NCBI GenBank assembly: GCA_040757355.1
Contig: JBFLWY010000088.1
Location: forward strand, 1 to 6,410
From: DTYU01 sp040757355
GTDB taxonomy: Bacteria > Bacillota > Desulfotomaculia > Desulfotomaculales > Ammonificaceae
Reading direction: 5' to 3'
DNA length: 6,410 bases
Position 1 is the first letter of the stretch; every line of letters starts with the position of its first letter. Of this stretch, positions 1 to 6,000 are shown one piece after another. The notes below the pieces were generated by a model. It did not search any database. It was not told the DNA's origin and was given only the letters and a program-made list of their open reading frames with translations. A program made the position numbers and the translations under genes.

Positions 1-630
1 AAGGGGCGAGGCAAGCTAAAGCTTTTCCCTTTAGAAACAGTATAAGTGTTCCGAACCGTTGGAGAAGGCGAAAGAGTAGATTGCATGACTTCCCCGAAGA
101 CAAGGGGACGAGGTTTTAAAGGCGAATGTTAAGGTTTTACCAACTTTTAATGATGAGCAATGTGGCATTCCTTATTGTACCAGTGACTTTCCTGACTTGA
201 GTTTCATTCAAGAAGGTCATCCGACTTCAGTTTCACATGTAATGACCCTTCGTGAACATGTCTTTGTTATAGTACCCAAAACTATCCTACCTAACTTAGA
301 CTGGCGTTCGCCGGTCTTTGAATGTGGACGGCATCTGATCGGCTTTGACGGCACGGCACTGATGTTATTGGAGCTTTTTAATCTGGAGATGGGAATTTAG
401 ACGGACGATTAGACATTCGACGGCATTGAAGTACTGCCGGCTTGCCTGGAGGAAGGGTACTAGAGTCTGATAGCGGCGGGCGAGCCAGCTTTTCGTACCG
501 CTTTCCTGGGGCCAGTTCTGCATGCTGCCGCAAAAATGGCTGGTGCGGGAGGGCCGGGAAAGTGGGTGAAAGTTTAGAGGTACCGTACAGCAGCGAACTG
601 GGGTTACAGGTAAGTAACGGTTGCTTTCCG
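1..630. other. region without a recognisable gene
   Basis: I see no gene that I can name in this stretch. The first 119 bases are open in one + frame (ending at TAA 117-119, an Arg/Lys-rich tail) and the first 45 bases in another (ending at TAA 43-45), so the 3' end of a gene entering from the left is possible but unproven. From 89 to 400 one + frame is open, without an ATG or a ribosome site. From 401 to 620 all frames are interrupted or lack a start context. The mixture of short open stretches in changing frames fits decayed coding DNA, but no domain could be recognised. Confidence 0.5.
197..400 (+). CDS. doubtful hypothetical ORF, possibly a gene remnant
   Basis: A 67-codon reading frame from a TTG. 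The frame is open back to position 89, just after a TGA at 86-88, with no in-frame ATG or GTG and no Shine-Dalgarno sequence before the TTG. The product has a mixed composition with a central hydrophobic strand (VFVIVP), a DGTALMLLELF stretch near the end, and no membrane segment or motif that I recognise. The whole open stretch (about 104 codons) is longer than chance would often give, so it may be the remains of an older gene. It may equally be non-coding. Confidence 0.2.
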   Translation: MSFIQEGHPTSVSHVMTLREHVFVIVPKTILPNLDWRSPVFECGRHLIGFDGTALMLLELFNLEMGI

Positions 631-631
631 T

Positions 632-638
632 GTGGAGG
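632..638 (+). promoter_or_regulatory. ribosome binding site fixing the start at 645
   Basis: The sequence GTGGAGGTG contains GGAGGTG, six bases before ATG 645. This decides the start of the small membrane protein over the in-frame TTG at 621, which has no such site. Confidence 0.7.
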
Positions 639-644
639 TGTGCG

Positions 645-866
645 ATGCGTAAGATCAAAATGATTTTGTTAGGAATTATCCTGGGTGGGCTGTTAGGTGG
701 GATTGCCACAATATGGTTCTGCGCATGGCCGTTTATTCGTGAACCTGTATATAGCCGGCTGGGTTACTATATGACATACCTTCCGGCTGTCATTGCCTTA
801 ACATGCGCTATAATCGGTGCATTGATTGCTGTTTCGTATTCTAAGAAAAATGACACTTACTGGTAA
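645..866 (+). CDS. small two-helix membrane protein, function unknown
   Basis: A 73-residue product starting at ATG 645 behind a good GGAGGTG site. The N-terminus is basic (MRKIKM) and leads into a first hydrophobic helix at about residues 6-29, rich in Gly, Leu and Ile. A short loop with charged residues (about 31-44) follows, then a second hydrophobic helix at about 45-65, ending in a polar tail (SKKNDTYW). A helical hairpin with both ends in the cytoplasm is the simplest topology by the positive-inside rule. I do not recognise the family. It lies 81 bases before the next start on the same strand, so co-transcription is possible, but nothing shows that the two work together. Composition and start signal support a real gene. 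Confidence 0.65.
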   Translation: MRKIKMILLGIILGGLLGGIATIWFCAWPFIREPVYSRLGYYMTYLPAVIALTCAIIGALIAVSYSKKNDTYW

Positions 867-917
867 GCAATCGGGTTAGGGTTCTATTAGTTGAAAAATA
901 TAGTTGTCAGTGGCCTA

Positions 918-929
918 TCAGTTAACTGA
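918..929 (+). promoter_or_regulatory. 12-bp perfect palindrome before the PHP gene
   Basis: TCAGTTAACTGA reads the same on both strands and abuts the Shine-Dalgarno sequence that follows at 931. With no spacer it is better suited to binding a dimeric regulator than to forming a hairpin. A weak -10-like TATAGT lies upstream at 899-904, without a convincing -35. A role as an operator is inferred from position only. Confidence 0.3.
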
Positions 930-930
930 A

Positions 931-938
931 GGAGGAGG
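931..938 (+). promoter_or_regulatory. strong ribosome binding site for ATG 948
   Basis: GGAGGAGG is a near-consensus Shine-Dalgarno sequence. It is nine bases from ATG 948, a normal spacing, but only two bases from ATG 941, which opens an eight-codon frame ending at TAA 965-967. It is too far from ATG 968 to serve it directly. It therefore marks 948 as the original gene start. Confidence 0.75.
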
Positions 939-947
939 GTATGTTCG

Positions 948-990
948 ATGTTTCAGAAAGCAGTTAAATGGTGTTTAGCACTGGTTATCG
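948..990 (+). pseudogene. 5' remnant: signal-peptide start of the PHP-vWA gene
   Basis: From ATG 948, behind the strong ribosome site, the frame reads MFQKAVKWCLALVIV: a basic N-region followed by a hydrophobic core, the typical beginning of a signal peptide. After about codon 15 the frame turns into Ser/Thr-rich nonsense and stops at 1130. The conserved PHP-domain sequence resumes in a different frame (that of ATG 968) at about position 983. The simplest reading is an out-of-frame deletion at about 975-995 that removed the end of the signal peptide and the beginning of the PHP domain. The native gene thus began at 948, not at 968. Confidence 0.6.
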
Positions 991-2929
991 TAAGGAAGCC
1001 AAGAGTGACGGCTTCGGGTTTATCATCATTACTGATCACGAAGACGGGATTAACGAAAAGTGGAACGAATACGTCGGGCAGTGCAACGACGCACAGAGCA
1101 AGCGCAGGATTCCAGTCCTTCCCGGCGTAGAAATAGCGGTAAAGGATGACGAGGGTCATGCTTTGGGTTACGTCATGAACGAAAACGCCGCTTCAGTGCC
1201 ACACAACCAGTCGCTTCAGCCCCAGGCTCTCATTGATGCGATAAACGACCATAACCCGCCAAATTCTTTTGCCGTAATCGCTCATCCCAACGGGCACCCG
1301 TCGTTCCCCGGTTACTGGAACCTGAGCAGTTTCCGGGCGATAGAATTGTTAAGCGCAGAGTATACTGCTGAACCCGAAACAATCAGTCAGTGGTTCAGCC
1401 TCCTGCGGCGCGGGCTTTCTTCGACTCTGTCGAACGGGAAGTTCGTGGTAGGCCTTGGGAACTCAGATCGACACTCTCGTATTATAGACCCTCAGGACAT
1501 TACCTGCAACTGGATTTACACCACGTCTTATTCTTCCTACAATAGAAACGCCATATGGGACGCCATCCGTTCCGGCCGGGTAAGCGCTTCGGGGAGAGGG
1601 GACCTTGGGTGCTTTTCCATAAATAATGCACCGCAGGGAGGTGTTATCCGCGCAACCGCAGGGGGGACGCTTTCGTGGAAATTGGTTCAAAAACCGGTTC
1701 CAAACCAGTATAATGCCCGGAAGTGCATGAAGATCACCGTCTACGATAAGCATCAGAATATAATCAAGACCTTTGTTAACCCGAGCAAGGAAGAAATATA
1801 CTTCAATACAGTCGCTCCTAAAGAAGACAACTTCTATGTTGTAAAGTTCGACTTCGACTATGATTTTGGCTTTGGGCATAGTGAAGTATGGACAAACCCC
1901 ATTTTTGTCGATGTTATTGAGCCGCCGCTGGACCTTATTTTCGTAATCGACACCACCGGCAGCATGTGGGACGATATAGATAACGTCAAATCCTCGGCTA
2001 CTGAGATCGTGAATACGATTGATTCCAAGACCTCGGATTACCGGATCGCAGTTGTGGATTACAGGGACTTTCCTACATATCCATACGGAGGAAGAGAGGA
2101 CTACCCGTACCATGCGGTTTTGCCCTTTTCTACCGATAAGACCGCCATCATTAACGCTATTCAAAGCTTATCCCTCGGGTGGGGAGCTAATTGGAAGGAG
2201 TCCGTCAATTCTGCCCTGATAAGGGCGATATACACAGAAGGTCTTGGGGCGTGGCGGGACGGAGTCAAAAAAGCCGTTATCCTGATGGGTGATGCGCCGG
2301 GCCACGACCCTGAGCCTTTCACCGGCTATACGCGGAGTTCAGTGGTCGCGGCTGCCGAAGCTGTAGACCCGGCGGTGATTTACGCCATTGCCATTAGTGG
2401 CTATCGAGATACTTACGAATACTTTTCAAGTTTAGCTACCGAGACGGAAGGTAAGGTCTTTACTGCTCCGGCGGCAAAGGACGTGGTTGCCGCAATTTTG
2501 GAAGCCATAGAGGAAATCGTCGAGCCTCCGGGAAACAGCCCGCCCGACTGCAGCGGCGCTGTAGCCAGCCTGTCACAACTGTGGCCGCCCAACCACAAGA
2601 TGGAGGCCATTCAGATACTGAACGTGACTGACCCGGACGGCGACCTTGTAACCATAACTATTACCGGTATCACCCAGGACGAGCCGGTAAGTGGGTTAGG
2701 TTCGGGTGATACCGCGCCGGATGGCTCCGGGATAGGGACCGATATGGCGTGGGTGCGTGCGGAGAGGGACGGCGGAAGTAACGGAAGTGTTTACCGGATC
2801 TCTTTTATCGCAAGCGACGGTAGAGGCGGGGAGTCTTCCGCAAGCGTGTTGGTGGGTGTGCCACACGACCAGGGGGTGAACACGGTCTGCGTTGACGACG
2901 GCCAACTGTACGATTCTACAGTTCCGTAA
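968..2929 (+). CDS. PHP metallohydrolase (CehA/McbA-like) fused to vWA domain, 5' truncated
   Basis: A 653-codon frame. Residues 1-215 match a PHP-type metallohydrolase: ITDH (D23, H24), PGVE (E55), IAHPNGH (H106) and GNSDRH (D167, H169) are all present, but the first motif, HxH, which normally lies before the ITDH strand, is absent. About residues 220-318 look like a beta-sandwich linker. Residues 321-515 form a von Willebrand A domain with a MIDAS-type D328-T-T-G-S332 and D442 in MGDAPGHD; the third site reads GANWKES, where related proteins as I recall them have GGDWPES. Residues 525-653 carry a beta domain of a kind seen in secreted proteins (LWPPNHK, TDPDGD, QDEPV, VGVPHDQ, DDGQ). Export is expected, but the signal peptide is out of frame at 948. 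ATG 968 has no ribosome site, and the protein from this start would lack both export signal and a full metal site. The gene is probably inactivated, unless reading shifts frame. Confidence 0.75.
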   Translation: MVFSTGYRKEAKSDGFGFIIITDHEDGINEKWNEYVGQCNDAQSKRRIPVLPGVEIAVKDDEGHALGYVMNENAASVPHNQSLQPQALIDAINDHNPPNSFAVIAHPNGHPSFPGYWNLSSFRAIELLSAEYTAEPETISQWFSLLRRGLSSTLSNGKFVVGLGNSDRHSRIIDPQDITCNWIYTTSYSSYNRNAIWDAIRSGRVSASGRGDLGCFSINNAPQGGVIRATAGGTLSWKLVQKPVPNQYNARKCMKITVYDKHQNIIKTFVNPSKEEIYFNTVAPKEDNFYVVKFDFDYDFGFGHSEVWTNPIFVDVIEPPLDLIFVIDTTGSMWDDIDNVKSSATEIVNTIDSKTSDYRIAVVDYRDFPTYPYGGREDYPYHAVLPFSTDKTAIINAIQSLSLGWGANWKESVNSALIRAIYTEGLGAWRDGVKKAVILMGDAPGHDPEPFTGYTRSSVVAAAEAVDPAVIYAIAISGYRDTYEYFSSLATETEGKVFTAPAAKDVVAAILEAIEEIVEPPGNSPPDCSGAVASLSQLWPPNHKMEAIQILNVTDPDGDLVTITITGITQDEPVSGLGSGDTAPDGSGIGTDMAWVRAERDGGSNGSVYRISFIASDGRGGESSASVLVGVPHDQGVNTVCVDDGQLYDSTVP

Positions 2930-2943
2930 AGATAAGCAACGGC

Positions 2944-3219
2944 GTGAAAGAAAAAGATGGCCGGCTGAAAGTCGAACTATACATCGAGAGGGGTTTTGAG
3001 CATAACAGAAGAGCCTTCGAGCTGTTGCGCGCCCAACAGCACGAAATAGAAAAAGAGATGGGGCAGCCGCTCTCTTGGGAGGAGTTGCCCAAGGCGCGGA
3101 GGGTAGCGGTTTATACCGAGGGGAAGATAGAGGATCCGCCGGAGCGTCTCGGTCAACTTCAGGATTGGGCGGTAGAAGTGTTGGGCCGGTCTATTGAGGT
3201 GTTTTACGAATTGCGTTAA
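2944..3219 (+). pseudogene. DUF4268 C-terminal domain fragment
   Basis: From GTG 2944 a 91-residue product carries the pattern of the DUF4268 domain: a strand KVELYIERG, a helix with Arg/Glu-rich heptads, the WEELP turn, and a final strand and helix (VAVYTEGKIEDPPE, then a C-terminal helix). DUF4268 is usually the C-terminal part of longer proteins, often behind a nuclease-like domain, and such genes occur in defence islands. Here only that part remains. The same frame is open upstream to 2896, inside the end of the preceding gene, and reads plausibly into the domain (VKISNGVKEKDGRL), so the true 5' part seems to have been lost close to that gene. No convincing ribosome site precedes the GTG. 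A stand-alone small protein cannot be excluded. Confidence 0.5.
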
Positions 3220-3239
3220 ATTTTATTTTATGTTATATT
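3211..3239 (+). promoter_or_regulatory. promoter of the vapB-type antitoxin gene (extended -10)
   Basis: TATATT at 3234-3239 matches five of six bases of a -10 box and is preceded by TG one base earlier (3231-3232), an extended -10. Seventeen bases upstream, TTGCGT at 3211-3216 supplies a partial -35 (TTG core only). The element lies in an AT-rich gap, 31 bases before the antitoxin start, and overlaps the end of the DUF4268 frame. Confidence 0.5.
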
Positions 3240-3270
3240 TTCACACTGGTAAAGCAAAGGAGGGTAGTGT

Positions 3271-3537
3271 ATGAAGGTGAAGGTTTCGGGGCGGGGGCAG
3301 ATTTGCTTGCCCGCTGTTTTCCGGAAACGTTTCAAGATTGCCGCCGGCAACGTTTTGGAGGTTTTGGAAAGCGGGGGAAGCCTGGTGTTGTGCCCGCTCC
3401 GGGGGAAAAAGGACAGAAAAGAAACGGCCGCTTTGCTTGAGCGGACGGCTGGCGCATGGAAGCACATAACCAGGGACGGAGCAGAAATCATACGGGAGCT
3501 ACGCCAGGGGAGCACGCGTGATGTCTGGGGAGATTAA
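3271..3537 (+). CDS. AbrB/MazE-fold antitoxin (VapB type)
   Basis: An 88-residue protein from ATG 3271, behind a strong AGGAGGG site with proper spacing. Residues 1-45 fit the swapped-hairpin SpoVT/AbrB DNA-binding fold: KVSGRGQICLP, a helix (FRKRFKI), then AAGNVLEVLE and LVLCPL strands. The rest (about 46-88) is a charged segment of the kind that wraps around and inhibits a PIN toxin. The gene overlaps the next frame (PIN toxin start at 3521) by 17 bases, a typical VapBC arrangement. Such antitoxins usually repress their own promoter together with the toxin. The reading frame appears complete. Since its toxin is broken, it now seems to be an orphan, possibly acting only as a regulator or protecting against related toxins. 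Confidence 0.8.
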   Translation: MKVKVSGRGQICLPAVFRKRFKIAAGNVLEVLESGGSLVLCPLRGKKDRKETAALLERTAGAWKHITRDGAEIIRELRQGSTRDVWGD

Positions 3538-3643
3538 GCCGGTCTTGATAGATACTGACGTTTTCATCAACCATCTCCGCGGCCGGGTACAGGATACCTA
3601 TTTTTTAAAGAGGGTTTGGATAATCTCAGACGGGTTGATTTAA
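3521..3643 (+). pseudogene. VapC (PIN ribonuclease) N-terminal fragment
   Basis: From ATG 3521 (or GTG 3518) the frame gives the start of a PIN domain: VLIDTDVFINHLRG, with the first catalytic aspartates and the usual helix. It continues through YFLKRV and then ends in unrelated residues at TAA 3641-3643. A PIN toxin of this kind is about 130-140 residues; only about the first 30 are left in this frame. The rest of the domain continues in another frame from about 3616. Intact VapC enzymes are Mg-dependent endoribonucleases paired with the upstream antitoxin. Confidence 0.75.
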
Positions 3644-3870
3644 GTAGTCCCGTAGCACAACTGGCCGGAAAATTGATGGGGAAGTTTCGCAAAAGCCATG
3701 GTCTGGAAATGCCCGACGCTATTATCGCTGCTTCTGTCCTTGTTTGCAATGCCGTTTTAGCTACCGGGAATGCGCGGCATTATTCTTTTATACACGGGTT
3801 GTTATCGACATCGCCTGATGTATTTGTACCGCCGGAAAAAGCCCGGGGTCCGGACGGGAACCATTGCTGA
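3616..3870 (+). pseudogene. VapC (PIN ribonuclease) C-terminal fragment
   Basis: The frame beginning at TTG 3616 carries the second half of a PIN toxin: SPVAQLAG, the HGLEMPDAIIAASVL motif with its conserved Asp, and AVLATGNARHYSFI, followed by a tail that goes somewhat beyond the usual end. Relative to an ordinary VapC, roughly 35-45 residues between FLKRV and this part are missing, including the helix with the conserved AEL glutamate. The junction (about 3605-3625) is out of frame, so deletion rather than a simple base slip explains it. The toxin should be inactive. The tail reads over a region where the other frame is also open to 3925. Confidence 0.75.
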
Positions 3871-3890
3871 GGTATCCCTGGACGAGATGG

Positions 3891-3916
3891 CGGCTGTAAA
3901 AGCCGGCGGTTTTATT
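3891..3916 (+). terminator. weak terminator candidate after the vapBC locus
   Basis: CGGCT (3891-3895), a five-base loop and AGCCG (3901-3905) form a short GC-rich stem; GCGG and TTTTATTT follow. The gap between stem and T-run and the short stem make it a poor Rho-independent terminator, but its place after the toxin remnant fits. Confidence 0.25.
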
Positions 3917-3934
3917 TGGGATTAAAGGGGGATA

Positions 3935-3961
3935 CGCTCCGCATTACTTAAAATCGGAGCG
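3935..3961. terminator. inverted repeat between convergent genes
   Basis: CGCTCCG (3935-3941) and CGGAGCG (3955-3961) are perfect inverted repeats separated by 13 AT-rich bases. The element lies between the end of the + strand toxin remnant and the end of the - strand ATPase gene, so it could stop transcription from both sides. There is no clean T-run directly after either arm. It could also be a protein-binding site. Confidence 0.3.
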
Positions 3962-4027
3962 GCCGGCCTTTCAGATTGTTGACTATTTTGCTCCTAACAC
4001 CCCCGCCGATCAAACTCGGTTCTCAAC

Positions 4028-5242
4028 TTAACCATCATCTTCGTCGTAACTTCCATCCGCAGTCTCGAGCGGCATTTCTTCAAGTGACGTTGTTTCGACC
4101 GCCGGTTCTTCCCGGTAGAGATACTTAAGATCAAGGTATTCCAAGGTGTAGCGGATTTTCGTTCGGAGCCGCGCGTATCTGGTCAACTCCAAGATTTGTT
4201 CCAGATCCGCCTCGGGTTCCCAGCCGTATGCGCGGCCGTGCAGGTCCTGCACCGCGCCGAGACACCGCCGGACGTCCGCTTTAGGCAGCGCTTCAAGGGT
4301 AACGGTCTCCTGTAGAAAGGAGTTCAGGACCCGTTTTGCCTGTTCCGCCTTCCGCGGTTCGCCTTTGGCAATCAGCCGCGCGGGAATCTCATCCACGTCC
4401 GGACGCCGCGCCCGCAGCAGTATATCCGGCCAGAAACGCGACGCTACGCTGAAAACGGGATAGACCGAAGACAGTGCATCGGCGCTTTGCGGAAAGGTAA
4501 ATCTGCTGAGGTTGTAAAAAGCGTTTGCCCGCGCAAGCAGGCTCAAGGTACCGGTGAGTTCAAGTTCGTCGAAGAGCAGGACCCAGCCGGCAAACCCCCG
4601 CTTCTTGATCAGGTGGGCCATCAGCCGGAAATAATCCCAGGCATGATCGGCCGGCTTGAACCGGTCGATTTTCGCAGGCCGGCCGAAGTTCAGCCGGTGC
4701 ATGGATTTCAGTTGGCTTACCGGGAGCCATTCACCGTTGAGGTCCCCGCTGAGAAGATACTGGTGGAACGGGTCATTTGTATTAAAGTAGTTCTGCAAGA
4801 TGTAGAATATCTTCGGGTGTAACTCCTGCCGGGCAAACTCGAGTATTTCTTCACTTAACGCACTTCCGGACCGGATATCACGCAGGAGGGCTTCCATCCC
4901 CGGTTCCTCAGCGCGGGGAAGATACGTTGCACAGGCCACCTTCGGATACACCCTGTCCATCCGGTTAAAAGGAGTCTCTTTGCTTAACACCACGAAACTT
5001 ACCACAAAACCGCGTTCCTGCGCGAGGTTAAAGATGGTGTTCAGGCAGTGTGTTTTACCTTCCCCGTAGTCGCCCCGCAAAATCAAGAACCGCACGTTCC
5101 GTCCCCGGGCGACGGCGTCGAGGTCTTGCTGCACCTGTTCCAAAAGCCCTTCCCGGCCGTAGGAAAAGATGGTCGACAGCCTTCGTGATGCCACACCGGA
5201 CCGCAGCGCTTCGACTATGCCCAAAGCCTCGTAGTTCTCCAC
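4028..5242 (-). CDS. BrxC/BrxD-family (DUF2791) P-loop ATPase
   Basis: A 404-residue protein from GTG 5242. This start is chosen because AGGAGGT (5257-5251) lies eight bases before it, while the frame open further upstream to 5380 overlaps another coding frame and reads as Cys/Arg-rich nonsense. The Walker A motif GDYGEGKT is at about residues 57-64. The Walker B strand VLLFDE ends with D225-E226, followed by ELTGTLS. The N-terminal part (IVEALRSG, then FSYGRE) and the long helical C-terminal half suit the ATPase family found in BREX phage-resistance systems (BrxC/BrxD), where such proteins act with a helicase or methylase. The length is close to that of BrxD proteins as I know them. The C-terminus is acidic (DGSYDEDDG). 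It appears intact. One base separates it from the preceding short frame (TAG 5246-5244), so the two are coupled. No PglX, PglZ or helicase is in the window, so its partner system is not visible. Confidence 0.8.
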   Translation of the reverse strand: MENYEALGIVEALRSGVASRRLSTIFSYGREGLLEQVQQDLDAVARGRNVRFLILRGDYGEGKTHCLNTIFNLAQERGFVVSFVVLSKETPFNRMDRVYPKVACATYLPRAEEPGMEALLRDIRSGSALSEEILEFARQELHPKIFYILQNYFNTNDPFHQYLLSGDLNGEWLPVSQLKSMHRLNFGRPAKIDRFKPADHAWDYFRLMAHLIKKRGFAGWVLLFDELELTGTLSLLARANAFYNLSRFTFPQSADALSSVYPVFSVASRFWPDILLRARRPDVDEIPARLIAKGEPRKAEQAKRVLNSFLQETVTLEALPKADVRRCLGAVQDLHGRAYGWEPEADLEQILELTRYARLRTKIRYTLEYLDLKYLYREEPAVETTSLEEMPLETADGSYDEDDG

Positions 5243-5243
5243 A

Positions 5244-5402
5244 CTATGACACCTCCTTCTGTACTGCAACGGGCTCGGGTAACAGGCCTGCATCAAGATC
5301 GATAAGGTCGCTGAAAGGGTTGAGCCGGCTTCCCCGCACCTCTTTTTGGATGCGCAGCCACAGGGCTTTGTAAGACTCAAGCCCCGCCTGCCTGTCGTCC
5401 AT
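5244..5402 (-). pseudogene. 52-codon C-terminal piece of the upstream ATPase-like gene
   Basis: From ATG 5402 a 52-residue frame runs to TAG 5246-5244. It begins with a helix (MDDRQAGLESYKALW, then LRIQKEV) and ends with NPFSDLIDLDAG and a short tail. Its start overlaps the stop of the preceding frame as TGATG, so re-initiation could occur, and its end is one base from the ATPase GTG. Alone it has no recognised domain. Since the frame before it looks like the N-terminal part of an ATPase-type protein cut short, I read this as the C-terminal end of the same gene after an internal, out-of-frame deletion. A true small coupled gene is the alternative. Confidence 0.5.
5251..5257 (-). promoter_or_regulatory. 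ribosome binding site deciding GTG 5242
   Basis: On the minus strand AGGAGGT is followed after eight bases by GTG 5242. It lies inside the last codons of the short upstream frame, so translation of the ATPase is probably coupled to that frame. Confidence 0.7.
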
Positions 5403-5689
5403 CAGTTCCCGTCCGAGTATTCCGCCACCAGGCTGTCAAGGTCCAACTCCCAGACCGCCGCCTGGTAAATATTGCCCAATACATTCACTTTGGCGATGGC
5501 GCGGGCGTCAAGGTATGCTGTGGCGTAACCGGACTGTGCAGCCGCCCGTTTTAGTTCCCGCAAAAACCGTGATGCTTGAGGGCAGTCCCGTGACGTCACC
5601 AGTTTCACCTTGCTGCCGCCGGCCTGGATATACCCGTCGAGGTACTCCCTGGTCGCAGCGGGTATCCTCAGTGTGGAAAGAAGCGTCCC
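5402..5689 (-). pseudogene. N-terminal piece of a DUF2791-like protein with a missing Walker A motif
   Basis: On the minus strand the frame is open from 5689 (after TAG 5692-5690) to TGA 5404-5402. It has no ATG; the first usable start is GTG 5608, yet residues before it (LRIPAATREYLDGY, then QAGGSKVKLV) look conserved, so the 5' end is lost. The layout resembles the first part of the downstream ATPase: a strand (KVKLV), a loop, a helix (RFLRELKRAAAQ), GYATAYLD as the next strand, and NIYQAAV matching RVYPKVA. Without gaps, SRDCPQAS lies where the downstream protein has GDYGEGKT, so the P-loop glycines and lysine are absent. It is cut off after about 96 codons, while relatives run to several hundred. 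Either a natural ATP-less partner or a decayed copy. Confidence 0.55.
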
Positions 5690-5872
5690 CTAAATACCGC
5701 GCTGCTCCGGGATTTTCTCGATTACTACCGGTTGAAATGTCCCGCCTGCAAAGAACCATTGCAGGTACAGAGAGGCCGTTACGGTTTATTTGCCGGGTGC
5801 AGCGGCTTTCAGGCAACCGGTTGCAGGCATACGGTTTCTTTAAGCAGCCTGCTGCGTGGTCCCGACTCTTGA
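5690..5872 (+). pseudogene. tail of a protein with a topoisomerase-type C4 zinc ribbon
   Basis: This + frame, ending at TGA 5870-5872, contains CPAC, then RGRYGLFAGCSGF and GCRHT: four cysteines in the order C-x2-C ... C-x7-C with the G-R-Y-G-x-F-x-G-C-S signature of the C4 zinc ribbon known from bacterial topoisomerase I tails, also found at the ends of helicases and nuclease-type proteins. The helix before it (LLRDFLDYYRL) looks genuine. There is no start with a ribosome site; TTG 5732 would give 46 residues. The coding pattern vanishes to the left of about 5690, exactly where the minus-strand ATPase-like frame begins. The parent protein cannot be identified. Confidence 0.6.
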
Positions 5873-6000
5873 AGAGCCGGCTTGTCTTTTGTTCAATAGT
5901 TCGCACCGGTAATAGCGGTCAATCGGCGCCGTCGGAGCGTTAAAAAATAGTGCCTGACGTAGCCTGGCGTACGGATTCACTTTCATCCTGCCGCGGCTAG
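5873..6000. other. intergenic stretch with no recognisable element
   Basis: Between the zinc-ribbon tail and the copper amine oxidase-like fragment I see only short frames, a small CGGCGCCG palindrome at about 5924-5931, and a TAG at 5998-6000 just before the next fragment. No clear promoter, RNA or terminator. Confidence 0.4.

Noticed and set aside
126..200. 24-codon hydrophobic frame from ATG 126
   Set aside because: Too short, weak start context and no neighbour that would support a leader peptide.
941..967. eight-codon frame from ATG 941
   Set aside because: Only two bases from the Shine-Dalgarno sequence; ATG 948 has the right spacing and encodes a signal peptide start.
1463..2164. 233-codon minus-strand frame
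   Set aside because: It lies wholly opposite the PHP-vWA gene, whose frame carries clear metal-site and MIDAS motifs; the minus frame has no motif.
3836..3925. open frame ending in AGGFIWD after the VapC remnant
   Set aside because: It has no suitable start and is unrecognised; it may be leftover coding DNA, but support is too thin for a feature.
5243..5380. 46-codon N-terminal extension of the ATPase frame
   Set aside because: It overlaps the 52-codon frame, reads as Cys/Arg-rich nonsense, and a strong ribosome site points to GTG 5242.
5508..5906. 132-codon minus-strand frame
   Set aside because: Shadow of the zinc-ribbon frame and of the ATPase-like frame, with no domain pattern.
5515..5943. 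142-codon plus-strand frame
   Set aside because: It is Arg/Pro/Ser-rich nonsense. The real signals here are the minus-strand ATPase-like frame up to 5689 and the zinc ribbon in another plus frame from 5690.
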